Below the pieces are notes generated by a model. It saw only the letters and a program-made list of their open reading frames with translations, was not told where the DNA came from and searched no databases. DNA of 22,126 bases from NCBI GenBank assembly GCA_009779515.1, contig WREE01000012.1:1-22126 (forward strand), written 5' to 3'. This document shows, in pieces, positions 15,832 through 22,126 of the stretch. This DNA is from Symbiobacteriaceae bacterium (GTDB taxonomy: Bacteria > Bacillota > JAAYKD01 > WRDA01). Within the stretch, counting starts at the first letter, position 1. Each line of letters starts with the position of its first letter. The translations under genes were made by a program, and so were the position numbers.

Positions 15832-16532
15832 CAGCAGTAGATGGGGCAGCAAGCCCTGCCTGGAATAGTCAAGCGGAAGATATTTTATGCCGTGAGCTTG
15901 CCCTCCTGAAGCTATCACCTCTAACGGAGCAGCAGAAGCAGCAGTTTGCTATATATGCCAACTTTTTAGTGGCGTATAACCGGAAGGTTAATCTGACCAG
16001 GATTACCGATCCGGTGGGGATTGCTCTTAAGCATTTTGCCGATTCGTTATCCATCCTCAGGGTGATTACCTTAACTCCCGGGATGAAGATAATTGATATC
16101 GGTAGCGGTGCCGGTTTTCCCGGAGTGCCTATGCTCATTGTTCACCCGGAGGTGGAGATGACTCTCCTGGACGCCACTGCCAAACGGTTAAAGTTTTTAG
16201 CCGAGCTATTGCCTTTGTTAGAGCTCAGGGCTACACTGCTCCACCAGCGTGCTGAAGAAGCGGAACGTCAGCCCCACCACCGTGGTAGCTATCAGGTGGC
16301 AGTAGCCCGAGGGGTAGCCTCTTTGCCACGCCTTCTGGAGTATGCCATTCCCTTTCTGGCAAAGGGTGGTCGCTTTGTTGCCCCCAAAGGACCAGGAGGT
16401 GCTGCCGAACTGCTTCAGGCTCAGGAGGCTTTGCGTCGCTTGGGCGCTCGCCATCTGCTCACCGATACCTTCTCCCTGGATGCCACCGGAGAACCAAGTG
16501 AACGACAGTTGCTGGTATTTCGTAGAGGATAA
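15828..16532 (+). CDS. rsmG: 16S rRNA (guanine527-N7)-methyltransferase RsmG (GidB)
   Basis: RsmG methylates N7 of G527 in 16S rRNA using S-adenosylmethionine; loss gives low-level streptomycin resistance in known species. Conserved blocks are YNRKVNLTRITDP and ALKHFADSL near the N-terminus, the cofactor loop IIDIGSGAGFPGVP (around residues 88-101) and the ARGVASLPRLLEYA segment. I use the ATG at 15828, which overlaps the mnmG stop as ATGA and has GGAAGG about 9 nt upstream. An earlier in-frame ATG at 15807 lacks a ribosome-binding site. This gives 234 aa, normal for the family. It is translationally coupled to mnmG. Confidence 0.95.
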   Translation: MTAVDGAASPAWNSQAEDILCRELALLKLSPLTEQQKQQFAIYANFLVAYNRKVNLTRITDPVGIALKHFADSLSILRVITLTPGMKIIDIGSGAGFPGVPMLIVHPEVEMTLLDATAKRLKFLAELLPLLELRATLLHQRAEEAERQPHHRGSYQVAVARGVASLPRLLEYAIPFLAKGGRFVAPKGPGGAAELLQAQEALRRLGARHLLTDTFSLDATGEPSERQLLVFRRG

Positions 16533-16540
16533 ATCTATAC

Positions 16541-16547
16541 GGAGGTG
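16541..16547 (+). promoter_or_regulatory. Ribosome-binding site pointing to an ATA start
   Basis: GGAGGTG; GGAGG (16541-16545) ends 8 nt before ATA 16554. The only canonical in-frame start codon between the rsmG stop and this site is the GTG inside the motif itself (16545), which cannot use it. Confidence 0.7.
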
Positions 16548-16553
16548 GGTTCC

Positions 16554-18110
16554 ATAAACCAAAAATTCGACGTTATTGTCATTGGCAGCGGTGGTGCCGG
16601 TTTAGTGGCAGCTCTGGAAGCCAACGATCTTGGTGCTTCCGTGCTGGTGGTTAGCAAAGCCCCCTTAGGGCTTAATAACTGCACCACTTATGCCGGGGGC
16701 GGCTTTAGCTATGCAGGACCCGGAGGAAGTAAAGAGGATCACCGCCAACGCACTGCCGAAATTGGTCGCCAAATTGGTGATACCGCGCTGCAGCAGGTAT
16801 TTTCCCTGGAAGGACCTGAAGCAGTGGCAGCCTTGCGCAACTGGGGGGTGCAGCTGCGCGAGCATCCCGGGGGAGGTAGTGTAACCCAAGGCTCACCCCT
16901 CCCGGGAGTCGGAGGGTTAGGGATGACCTACCCTTTAGTTCAGGAGTTACACCGTCGTCAGCTCCCGGCTTTAGAAGAGTGGATGGTGGCTCAAATCCTG
17001 TGTGATGAGCGGGGAGTTACCGGGATAGAGGTTATCAACCTTAAAAACGGTGAGAGAGCCACCATCAGCTGTTCGGCTCTGATTGTGGCTACCGGCGGAG
17101 GTGGGAGGATCTACGGTCGCACGAATAACCCTGGAGGAACCACCGGCGATGGCTATCATTTGCTCCATCAAGTAGGCTGTACCTTCAGAGATATGGAATT
17201 TGTGCAGTTTTACCCTATTGGCTTAGCTGAGCCGGAACTACCCCTTTGGTTTATCGATCTCAGTATTATTGACAGAGTTCCTTTAGTGAATAGCGCCGGG
17301 CAGGAGTTTTTACTGGCGCAACTTAAAGAGTGGGGCTTAGCTAACGGCAGGGAAGGAAATCTTTACGCCCGCGACCGCTGCTCTATCTCTATTTTCCAGC
17401 AATACTACCAGGGAGATACGGCGTTGCTTCATTTAGAACAGTTGTCGGAAGAAGATTGGCAACGGGGGCAAATGAGCCGCATCCTGCGTCTCAACCGACC
17501 GGGGAGCTTCGACTTTACCCAACAAGGGGTGAGAGTAAAACCTTTGCAACATTATATGTGCGGTGGAGTGGTTATCGATACCCAAGGTGCTACCGCAGTT
17601 CCTGGGCTTTATGCTTGTGGCGAGGTAACCGGAGGTGTCGACGGAGCGAATCGTATTGGTGGCAATGCTTTGACCAATATCACCCTTTTTGGCAAAAGGG
17701 CTGCTGCCGGAGCAGTGAGTTACGCCAGAGAAGCAGTTCCCGCCAAAGAAGCGGTAGGAGGAGGTCACCCTCTTCACCTTAAATGGCAAGCCAACAGCCA
17801 GGGAGTTTCCCCGGTGAAGTTGCGCTTACAGTTACAGGAGACTATGGATCTTTATGTGGCGCCCTTACGGGATGCTTCAGGCTTAAACAAGGCTCTGGCG
17901 ATTCTGGAGGAAATAAGAAACGAAATGCCCAGCATTTATCTGAAAGATAACCGGGATCTGCGAGAGGCTTTAGAGTTACAGGGGCTGGTTACCACCGCCG
18001 AGCTGGTAACCAAAGCAGCTTTAATGCGCACCGAAAGTCGGGGCGTTCATTTCCGCTGGGATTATCCTGAGGAGAATCCCAGTTGGGCAAAGGCAATTTT
18101 TGTGCGGTAA
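16554..18110 (+). CDS. FAD-dependent oxidoreductase, fumarate reductase/aspartate oxidase superfamily
   Basis: The N-terminus is an FAD-binding Rossmann unit, VIVIGSGGAG, with ASVLVVSKAPLG closing it. ALIVATGGGGRIYG marks the second FAD contact. The conserved motif PLQHYMCGGVVID followed by GLYACGEVTGGVDGANRIGGNALT is characteristic of fumarate reductase, succinate dehydrogenase and L-aspartate oxidase flavoproteins. The C-terminal helical domain contains DNRDLREALELQGLVTTAEL. There is no signal peptide, heme site or membrane helix, so this is a soluble cytoplasmic form; the substrate is not determined. An L-aspartate oxidase would normally neighbour nadA/nadC, absent here. By ribosome-binding-site spacing the start is an ATA codon, giving 518 aa; the alternative GTG at 16545 adds three residues. 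It follows rsmG by 21 nt and occupies the place where noc lies in Bacillus. Confidence 0.88.
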   Translation: MNQKFDVIVIGSGGAGLVAALEANDLGASVLVVSKAPLGLNNCTTYAGGGFSYAGPGGSKEDHRQRTAEIGRQIGDTALQQVFSLEGPEAVAALRNWGVQLREHPGGGSVTQGSPLPGVGGLGMTYPLVQELHRRQLPALEEWMVAQILCDERGVTGIEVINLKNGERATISCSALIVATGGGGRIYGRTNNPGGTTGDGYHLLHQVGCTFRDMEFVQFYPIGLAEPELPLWFIDLSIIDRVPLVNSAGQEFLLAQLKEWGLANGREGNLYARDRCSISIFQQYYQGDTALLHLEQLSEEDWQRGQMSRILRLNRPGSFDFTQQGVRVKPLQHYMCGGVVIDTQGATAVPGLYACGEVTGGVDGANRIGGNALTNITLFGKRAAAGAVSYAREAVPAKEAVGGGHPLHLKWQANSQGVSPVKLRLQLQETMDLYVAPLRDASGLNKALAILEEIRNEMPSIYLKDNRDLREALELQGLVTTAELVTKAALMRTESRGVHFRWDYPEENPSWAKAIFVR

Positions 18111-18323
18111 ACGAGGCTTAGCTGGCACCTATCGGTGTTTGGCTATATCTACCATATACCCTCGCCATCTTGCGCCAAAGCTAACTCTGGGCTAGCCCCC
18201 GTAAGGGAAGAAAGGTATCATCCTCTCTTCGGCTATCTCAGGTGTATAGGTCAACCTCGGTAAGGGAAAGAGTGGTTTGGGTTTTTACGATGACAACCAC
18301 TAGTAACCAAAGGAGAGATATGT
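18111..18323. other. Non-coding leader with several weak hairpins
   Basis: No gene is seen here. Possible structures are GAAGAAAGG against CCTCTCTTC (18207-18215 with 18222-18230, one mismatch), TTTGGC with a distant GCCAAA, and TATAT-CTACC-ATATA between them. GTAAGGGAA recurs in the region. No U-tract terminator for the flavoprotein gene is evident. It may be a 5' leader or only spacer. Confidence 0.35.
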
Positions 18324-18329
18324 TATAAT
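18322..18329 (+). promoter_or_regulatory. Candidate extended -10 promoter before the zinc-ribbon/parAB genes
   Basis: TGTTATAAT contains a perfect TATAAT (18324-18329) preceded by TGn, the extended -10 form that needs little -35. No good -35 is present. Transcription would start near 18336, just before the small hairpin GGTTA-GCAA-TAACC (18332-18345) and the AAGGAG site (18346-18351). Confidence 0.6.
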
Positions 18330-18360
18330 AAGGTTAGCAATAACCAAGGAGAGTTAATAC

Positions 18361-19272
18361 ATGCAGGAAGACCAAAGAAGACCCCCCTTCACCGGAGAAT
18401 CTAATGCTTCGGAAGGCGTACAACCCCGTTATGGTGGATCCGGAGAACACCGTTATCCTACCAGAACTATGAAGATTGAAGAAATTGTACAATGGGATAT
18501 GGAGTTCGGGGTAACTATTGGTCCCGCCGGCTTCGATCACCGTTTACGCTGCCCCTACTGCAGTAAAAGGTTAATGCTGATGAATCACGAAGGCGGAAGG
18601 GAACTGAGCGGGATCCGCATCACCTATATCTGCGAAGGGTGCGGAGCTCACAGCATGGTTACCTTCATTCCACCGGGACATCGTCTGGAGATGCCGGAAG
18701 TTACCTTTGGTGAGCGCATCGTGGTGGAGAGGGCTAAGCCTGTTCCTCAGGCACCCGCAGCAGCTCCCGAGCGCAGCCCTCGCCGTGAGCGACCTGCTGC
18801 CGGACGACCTGCTGCCGAGCCTGCCAACTCGGAAGGAGTCAAGGAGGCCGTGCCGGCACCAACACCTGCCGGAGGCGGCGCCAGAACTCGCCCAGGAAAC
18901 CAGGGGACACCACAGTCCTCCCCACGTCCGGCACAGCAACGGCAGACAGAGGCGAAAAATGCTCCGGCTACCCAGCGACCCTCCCAAGGTAATCCTTTAC
19001 CTCGTGGCACTCGTGCTTCTTCCCCTCCCCAGCAGCCTGCGGCTAGTCCAACCTCCCAAGGTAACCAGCGTCCTGGACGCGGTGGGACTACCCCCAGCGA
19101 GCCACGCCCCTCTCAACCTCCACGCCAGGGAGGACAAAATACCTCGCCGGCACGCAACGCGTCCCTTCAAGAACTGTCTGAAACTATCCAAGATCAAGCC
19201 GATAAAGCAGCTGCTAAAGCACCTCCCTATCAGCGCCGTCGGCGCCGTCCTTTTCGCCCCCCATCGTCATAA
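18361..19272 (+). CDS. Uncharacterised zinc-ribbon protein with long disordered basic tail
   Basis: I do not recognise this family. Residues 1-36 are polar and probably flexible. Residues 37-126 form the only folded part and carry two CxxC knuckles, CPYC (64-67) and CEGC (91-94), separated by 23 residues: a four-cysteine zinc ribbon. Residues 127-265 are dominated by Pro, Ala, Gln, Arg, Gly and Ser with no hydrophobic core. A short helix-like stretch, SLQELSETIQDQADKAAAKA, follows, and the end is QRRRRRPFRP. Such a tail suits nucleic-acid or multi-partner contacts, but this is inference. The ATG follows AAGGAG by 9 nt. The stop codon directly abuts a parS site, and parA follows within 40 nt, so it probably shares the parAB transcript. 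The Pro/Arg-rich tail creates long overlapping open frames that are not genes. Confidence 0.8.
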   Translation: MQEDQRRPPFTGESNASEGVQPRYGGSGEHRYPTRTMKIEEIVQWDMEFGVTIGPAGFDHRLRCPYCSKRLMLMNHEGGRELSGIRITYICEGCGAHSMVTFIPPGHRLEMPEVTFGERIVVERAKPVPQAPAAAPERSPRRERPAAGRPAAEPANSEGVKEAVPAPTPAGGGARTRPGNQGTPQSSPRPAQQRQTEAKNAPATQRPSQGNPLPRGTRASSPPQQPAASPTSQGNQRPGRGGTTPSEPRPSQPPRQGGQNTSPARNASLQELSETIQDQADKAAAKAPPYQRRRRRPFRPPSS

Positions 19273-19288
19273 TGTTTCACGTGAAACA
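19273..19288. promoter_or_regulatory. parS: parS centromere site 1
   Basis: TGTTTCACGTGAAACA is an exact match to the ParB-binding palindrome of Bacillus and most bacteria. It begins immediately after the zinc-ribbon gene stop codon and ends 23 nt before the proposed parA start. It may also help autoregulate parAB. Confidence 0.97.
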
Positions 19289-19297
19289 TGGTTAGTC

Positions 19298-19305
19298 AGG
19301 AGGTG
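19298..19305 (+). promoter_or_regulatory. Ribosome-binding site pointing to an ATC start of parA
   Basis: AGGAGGTG; its GGAGG ends at 19303, 8 nt before ATC 19312. It lies downstream of the ATG at 19288, which sits within parS and has no ribosome-binding site of its own. Confidence 0.75.
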
Positions 19306-19311
19306 GAGGCC

Positions 19312-20076
19312 ATCGGTCGCGTAATTGCTGTCGCCAACCAAAAAGGCGGTGTCGGAAAAACTACTACAGCGGTTAATCTGGCAGCTGCCTTAGCTGAAGC
19401 GGGAGAAAAAAGCCTACTGATCGATTTTGACCCTCAGGGGAACGCCAGCACCAGCTTAGGGGTGCGCCAGGAGGAGCTCCGTGCCTGCTGCTACAACGTT
19501 TTGATGAAAAATACCACCCTGGGTGAGGCTCTTCTTGCCACCGAGATACCCCTTCTCTCCCTGCTACCGGCTACCACTGCCTTGGCGGGCGCCGAAATAG
19601 AATTGGTGCAGTATGCCAACCGGGAGTATTGGTTCAAGGAGGCTCTAGCAGAAACTCGCCCTGCTTTTAGCTTTATTATTATCGACTGTCCACCTTCTCT
19701 GGGGTTACTCACCTTAAACGCTCTCTGTGCTGCCGATAGCCTTATCATCCCCATGCAGTGCGAATTCTTTGCTTTAGTAGGGGTGAGCAACCTTTTAAAA
19801 ACCGTGTCGGTAGTTCAGGAGCAGCTCAATCGCTCCCTACAGATAGAGGGAGTATTGCTGACCATGTTTGATGGTCGCCTAAACGTCAACAATCAGGTGG
19901 CTCAGGAGATTCGCAACTACTTCGGTAACAGGGTCTACCAAACCCACATCCCTCGTAATGTACGTCTCAGCGAAGCTCCTAGTTTCGGAATGCCGGTTCT
20001 ACTCTACGATCCTCGCAGTAAGGGTGCTTATTGCTATCGCGAATTGGCGCAGGAGGTGTTGGCATATGCCCGCTAA
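19312..20076 (+). CDS. parA: Chromosome partitioning ATPase ParA (Soj)
   Basis: ParA is the Walker-type ATPase that, with ParB/parS, moves and organises the origin and regulates DnaA in Bacillus. It has the deviant Walker A KGGVGKTT (11-18), DFDPQGNAST, DCPPSLGLLTLNAL (Walker B region) and the C-terminal VRLSEAPSFGMPV. A start at ATC 19312 yields M-GRVIAVANQKGGVGKTT, which lines up with the Bacillus Soj N-terminus (MGKIIAITNQKGG) and gives 254 aa, within one residue of Soj. It is positioned 8 nt after a perfect AGGAGGTG. The alternative ATG at 19288 would add MVSQEVEA, lies in parS and lacks a ribosome-binding site. parB overlaps the 3' end by 11 nt. Confidence 0.94.
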   Translation: MGRVIAVANQKGGVGKTTTAVNLAAALAEAGEKSLLIDFDPQGNASTSLGVRQEELRACCYNVLMKNTTLGEALLATEIPLLSLLPATTALAGAEIELVQYANREYWFKEALAETRPAFSFIIIDCPPSLGLLTLNALCAADSLIIPMQCEFFALVGVSNLLKTVSVVQEQLNRSLQIEGVLLTMFDGRLNVNNQVAQEIRNYFGNRVYQTHIPRNVRLSEAPSFGMPVLLYDPRSKGAYCYRELAQEVLAYAR

Positions 20077-20926
20077 AGCGCCACGTGGCTTAGGGCGAGG
20101 CTTGAACGCTTTGCTGCGCCCCCAGCCGGGAGACGAACAGGCTGTTGAGCTTAAGAGTATAGATATTGACAGAATCAGCAGCGGCAAGCACCAGCCGCGA
20201 CGCTCCTTTTCCCAAGAGAGTCTGCAGGAGTTGGCTGCCTCCATCAAAGCTAATGGCGTCCTGGAGCCTATCTTATTGCGTCCTTTGTTGGAAGGATACG
20301 AAATTGTTGCAGGTGAAAGGCGATTAAGAGCAGCTAAGCTGGCAGGTCTTAAGGAAGTTCCTGCTATTGTGCGTTTTTACGACGATAAGCAGGCAGCGGA
20401 AATTGGTCTCATCGAAAACCTTCAGCGGGAAGAATTAAACCCCATCGACGAAGCCATAGCTTTCAACCGCCTCATCAAAGAACATGGCTTTACCCAGGAA
20501 GAGCTTGCTTCGCGTATTGGCAAAAGCCGTTCACATATGGCCAATACTTTGCGTCTGCTCCAGTTACCCGAGCCTATTCAAGAACAACTGATAGCGGGTG
20601 AACTGGAAATGGGTCATGCCCGTTCCCTTTTGTCTCTGCCTCACGAGCAGCAGTTGGGCTTAGCCCAAGAGGTAAGAGCTAAGGGTCTTACCGTGCGCCA
20701 GATCGAAGCTCGAGTACGCGCTCTTAGTGAGACAGCTCGAGGCAAGACCAAAGGGGATTTGGCTTCCCGCTCTTCCGCGGAAAGCTGGGAAGGCAGGTTG
20801 CAGGGGTACCTGCAAACCAAGGTACGCATCTTACGCTCCGGCTCAGGGGGTAAGATCGAGATTCCCTTTAACAACCCTGAAGAGCTGGAACGTCTACTTA
20901 CCATTATTTGCAGCGAAGGAAAATAG
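20066..20926 (+). CDS. parB: Chromosome partitioning protein ParB (Spo0J)
   Basis: ParB binds parS, spreads as a CTP-dependent clamp and loads SMC. It opens with the classic MPAKAPRGLGRGLNALL, the ParA-stimulating Arg/Lys-rich start. The N-terminal domain has GKHQPRRSF (about 44-52), the CTP-binding box GERRLRAAKL and the ENLQREELNPIDEA segment. The central helix-turn-helix is TQEELASRIGKSRSHMANTLRLLQLP. The C-terminal dimer domain ends at residue 286, near the 282 aa of Spo0J. The ATG at 20066 lies 9 nt after AGGAGGTG and overlaps the parA end, so translation is coupled. In-frame codons further upstream lie inside parA and are not used. Two parS sites occur in the window. Confidence 0.97.
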   Translation: MPAKAPRGLGRGLNALLRPQPGDEQAVELKSIDIDRISSGKHQPRRSFSQESLQELAASIKANGVLEPILLRPLLEGYEIVAGERRLRAAKLAGLKEVPAIVRFYDDKQAAEIGLIENLQREELNPIDEAIAFNRLIKEHGFTQEELASRIGKSRSHMANTLRLLQLPEPIQEQLIAGELEMGHARSLLSLPHEQQLGLAQEVRAKGLTVRQIEARVRALSETARGKTKGDLASRSSAESWEGRLQGYLQTKVRILRSGSGGKIEIPFNNPEELERLLTIICSEGK

Positions 20927-20954
20927 TCAGCGCCATCACAAAGGAGCTTAGAAT

Positions 20955-22100
20955 ATGATCTACCTAGATCAAGCTGCTACCAGTTGGCCAAAACCTCCTC
21001 AAGTAGTGGAGGCTGTAACCGAATGCTTAAAGAACGGAGTTGCTAACCCGGGGCGCGGGGGCTATGCTATGGCTATTGAAACCGGTCGCCAGGTGCTGGC
21101 AGTTCGCGAGAAGGCGGCAGCCTTCTTTGGTTTGTCTAACCCCAGCCATGTCATCTTTACCGCTAGCTGCACCGAGGCTATCAATGTGGTCATGTGGGGT
21201 GCCCTCTGGGAGGGAGATCACGTCATCATCAGCTCCCTAGAGCACAACGCTGTAGCAAGAACCGTAGAAACTTTACGCAAACGCGGTTTGCAGGTGAGTA
21301 TTGTTGCTTGTGACCATCGTCAAGGGGTAGAGTACGATGATATCATTGAGGCTATACGCCCTAACACCAAAATGCTTATCTGGACTCACGCTTCTAATGT
21401 TTTTGGCACTCTTTTCGACCTCCAAGCCTTGGGGAGTTTGGCTAAAGAGTTTGGTTTAAGCTTCATGGTGGATGCTGCTGCCACCGCAGGTATCTACCCT
21501 ATCAACATGGAAGAAATGCATATAGACTACCTGGCATGCTCCGGGCATAAAAGCCTTTATGGTCCCCAGGGTATAGGTATGCTGCTCATTGGCAACGATT
21601 ATCCTTTGCTGGAGCCTTGGAGCAGCGGAGGCACCGGCAGCTATTCCGAAGACCTGGAAATGCCGGAAGTTCTTCCCGACCGCTTAGAAGCGGGAACCTT
21701 AAATATTCCAGGGATCATCGGCTTAGGTGCCGGTATAGATTTTGTCACCCAGGTGACGCCGGACAAGATGCGCCAACAAAGCCTGAAACTGATTAATCAT
21801 CTGCATAAGCAGTTGTTAGAAATAGAGCATATCACAGTTTACGGTCCTCCACCCGAGATGCCACGCTCGCCAGTTCTCGCCTTCAATGTGGGCTTTACCG
21901 ATTCCAATTGGACGGCTTTGCAGCTTACCAGGCGCTGGGATATTGCTACTCGCTCAGGTCTCCATTGTGCGCCTCTGGCACATCGTTCTGCCGATACCTC
22001 TTCGGTGGGAGCAGTAAGAGTGAGTGTGGGGATCCACAACACTATGGATGAAATTGCCGAGCTGCTGGCGGCGGTGCGCATTCTCGGCAAAGAGTGTTAA
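20955..22100 (+). CDS. Cysteine desulfurase-family class V aminotransferase
   Basis: This is a PLP enzyme related to SufS/NifS, of the subgroup starting MIYLDQAATSWPKPP. PLP-site landmarks are TEAINVVMWG (73-82), His97 in LEHNAV, Asp173 in DAAATAG, and the PLP lysine Lys199 in SGHKSLYGP. The likely persulfide cysteine is Cys338 in RSGLHCAPLAH. At 381 aa the length fits. One oddity is that most relatives have DAAQTAG; here the Gln that contacts the PLP phenol oxygen is Ala176. This could lower or change the activity. The ATG follows AAGGAG by about 9 nt. The gene sits 28 nt after parB, likely in the same transcript, with no Fe-S scaffold gene beside it. Its physiological sulfur acceptor is unknown. 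Confidence 0.88.
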   Translation: MIYLDQAATSWPKPPQVVEAVTECLKNGVANPGRGGYAMAIETGRQVLAVREKAAAFFGLSNPSHVIFTASCTEAINVVMWGALWEGDHVIISSLEHNAVARTVETLRKRGLQVSIVACDHRQGVEYDDIIEAIRPNTKMLIWTHASNVFGTLFDLQALGSLAKEFGLSFMVDAAATAGIYPINMEEMHIDYLACSGHKSLYGPQGIGMLLIGNDYPLLEPWSSGGTGSYSEDLEMPEVLPDRLEAGTLNIPGIIGLGAGIDFVTQVTPDKMRQQSLKLINHLHKQLLEIEHITVYGPPPEMPRSPVLAFNVGFTDSNWTALQLTRRWDIATRSGLHCAPLAHRSADTSSVGAVRVSVGIHNTMDEIAELLAAVRILGKEC

Positions 22101-22103
22101 AAA

Positions 22104-22119
22104 TGTTTCACGTGAAACA
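22104..22119. promoter_or_regulatory. parS: parS centromere site 2
   Basis: This is a second exact TGTTTCACGTGAAACA, 3 nt after the aminotransferase stop codon. The palindrome extends on both sides (AAA/TTT) to 22 bp. Together with site 1 it brackets parA-parB and the downstream gene. Confidence 0.97.
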
Positions 22120-22126
22120 TTTAAGA

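Noticed and set aside
18707..19324. A 205-codon open frame overlapping the zinc-ribbon gene, plus minus-strand frames at 18571-18987 and 18747-19010
   Set aside because: They are shadows of the Pro/Arg-rich, GC-rich tail. They have no ribosome-binding site and no recognisable domain, whereas the 18361 frame has a good start, promoter and CxxC pairs.
19958..20065. N-terminal extension of parB inside parA
   Set aside because: Orthologues begin at MPAKAPRGLGRGL-like sequence, and AGGAGGTG precedes the ATG at 20066.

Overview
The window is the replication-origin region of a bacterial chromosome, most likely from a Firmicute of the Clostridia/Peptococcaceae type. The evidence is the block dnaA-dnaN-yaaA-recF, the block mnmE-mnmG-rsmG-parA-parB, a DnaA-box cluster with the TTATCCACA consensus, two perfect 16-bp parS palindromes of the Bacillus type, strong AGGAGGTG-type Shine-Dalgarno (SD) sites and a YhaO/YhaN-like gene pair. 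I cannot name the species.

Layout. Positions 1-3368 hold recF (cut by the window edge), yaaA, dnaN and dnaA on the minus strand, tightly packed and transcribed away from the origin. Positions 3369-4151 are non-coding. The dnaA-proximal half is full of hairpins, including two copies of one 18-nt palindromic unit. The distal half has four DnaA boxes around a stretch of about 80% A+T and is the probable oriC. Positions 4152-7471 (minus) carry a YhaN/SbcC-like membrane coiled-coil protein, whose ATPase motifs look destroyed, and an intact SbcD/Mre11-like nuclease. Positions 7472-7717 hold an apparently structured leader that I cannot assign to a class. It precedes a plus-strand pair (7718-10213): a two-part GNAT acetyltransferase and a CDC48-type AAA+ ATPase with an unfamiliar Cys-containing N-terminal region. 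A two-component system (10219-12330, minus) runs into that pair tail to tail.

From 12494 all genes are on the plus strand: mnmE, mnmG, rsmG, a fumarate-reductase-family flavoprotein, a zinc-ribbon protein with a long disordered basic tail, parA, parB and a cysteine-desulfurase-family enzyme. One parS lies just upstream of parA and another just after the last gene, so the parAB segment is bracketed by its own binding sites.

The genes cover replication initiation (DnaA, sliding clamp), recombination (RecF), U34 tRNA modification (MnmE/MnmG), 16S rRNA methylation (RsmG) and origin segregation (ParA/ParB/parS). The usual rpmH-rnpA-yidC-jag block between dnaA and mnmE is absent and replaced by about 8 kb of accessory genes; noc is also absent. 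The most notable points are: (i) two genes, parA and the flavoprotein, whose SD spacing and protein alignment point to ATC and ATA start codons; (ii) the YhaN-like protein with Walker A Lys replaced by Glu; (iii) the hairpin array beside oriC; (iv) the unassigned structured leader; and (v) the uncharacterised GNAT/AAA+ pair and zinc-ribbon protein.
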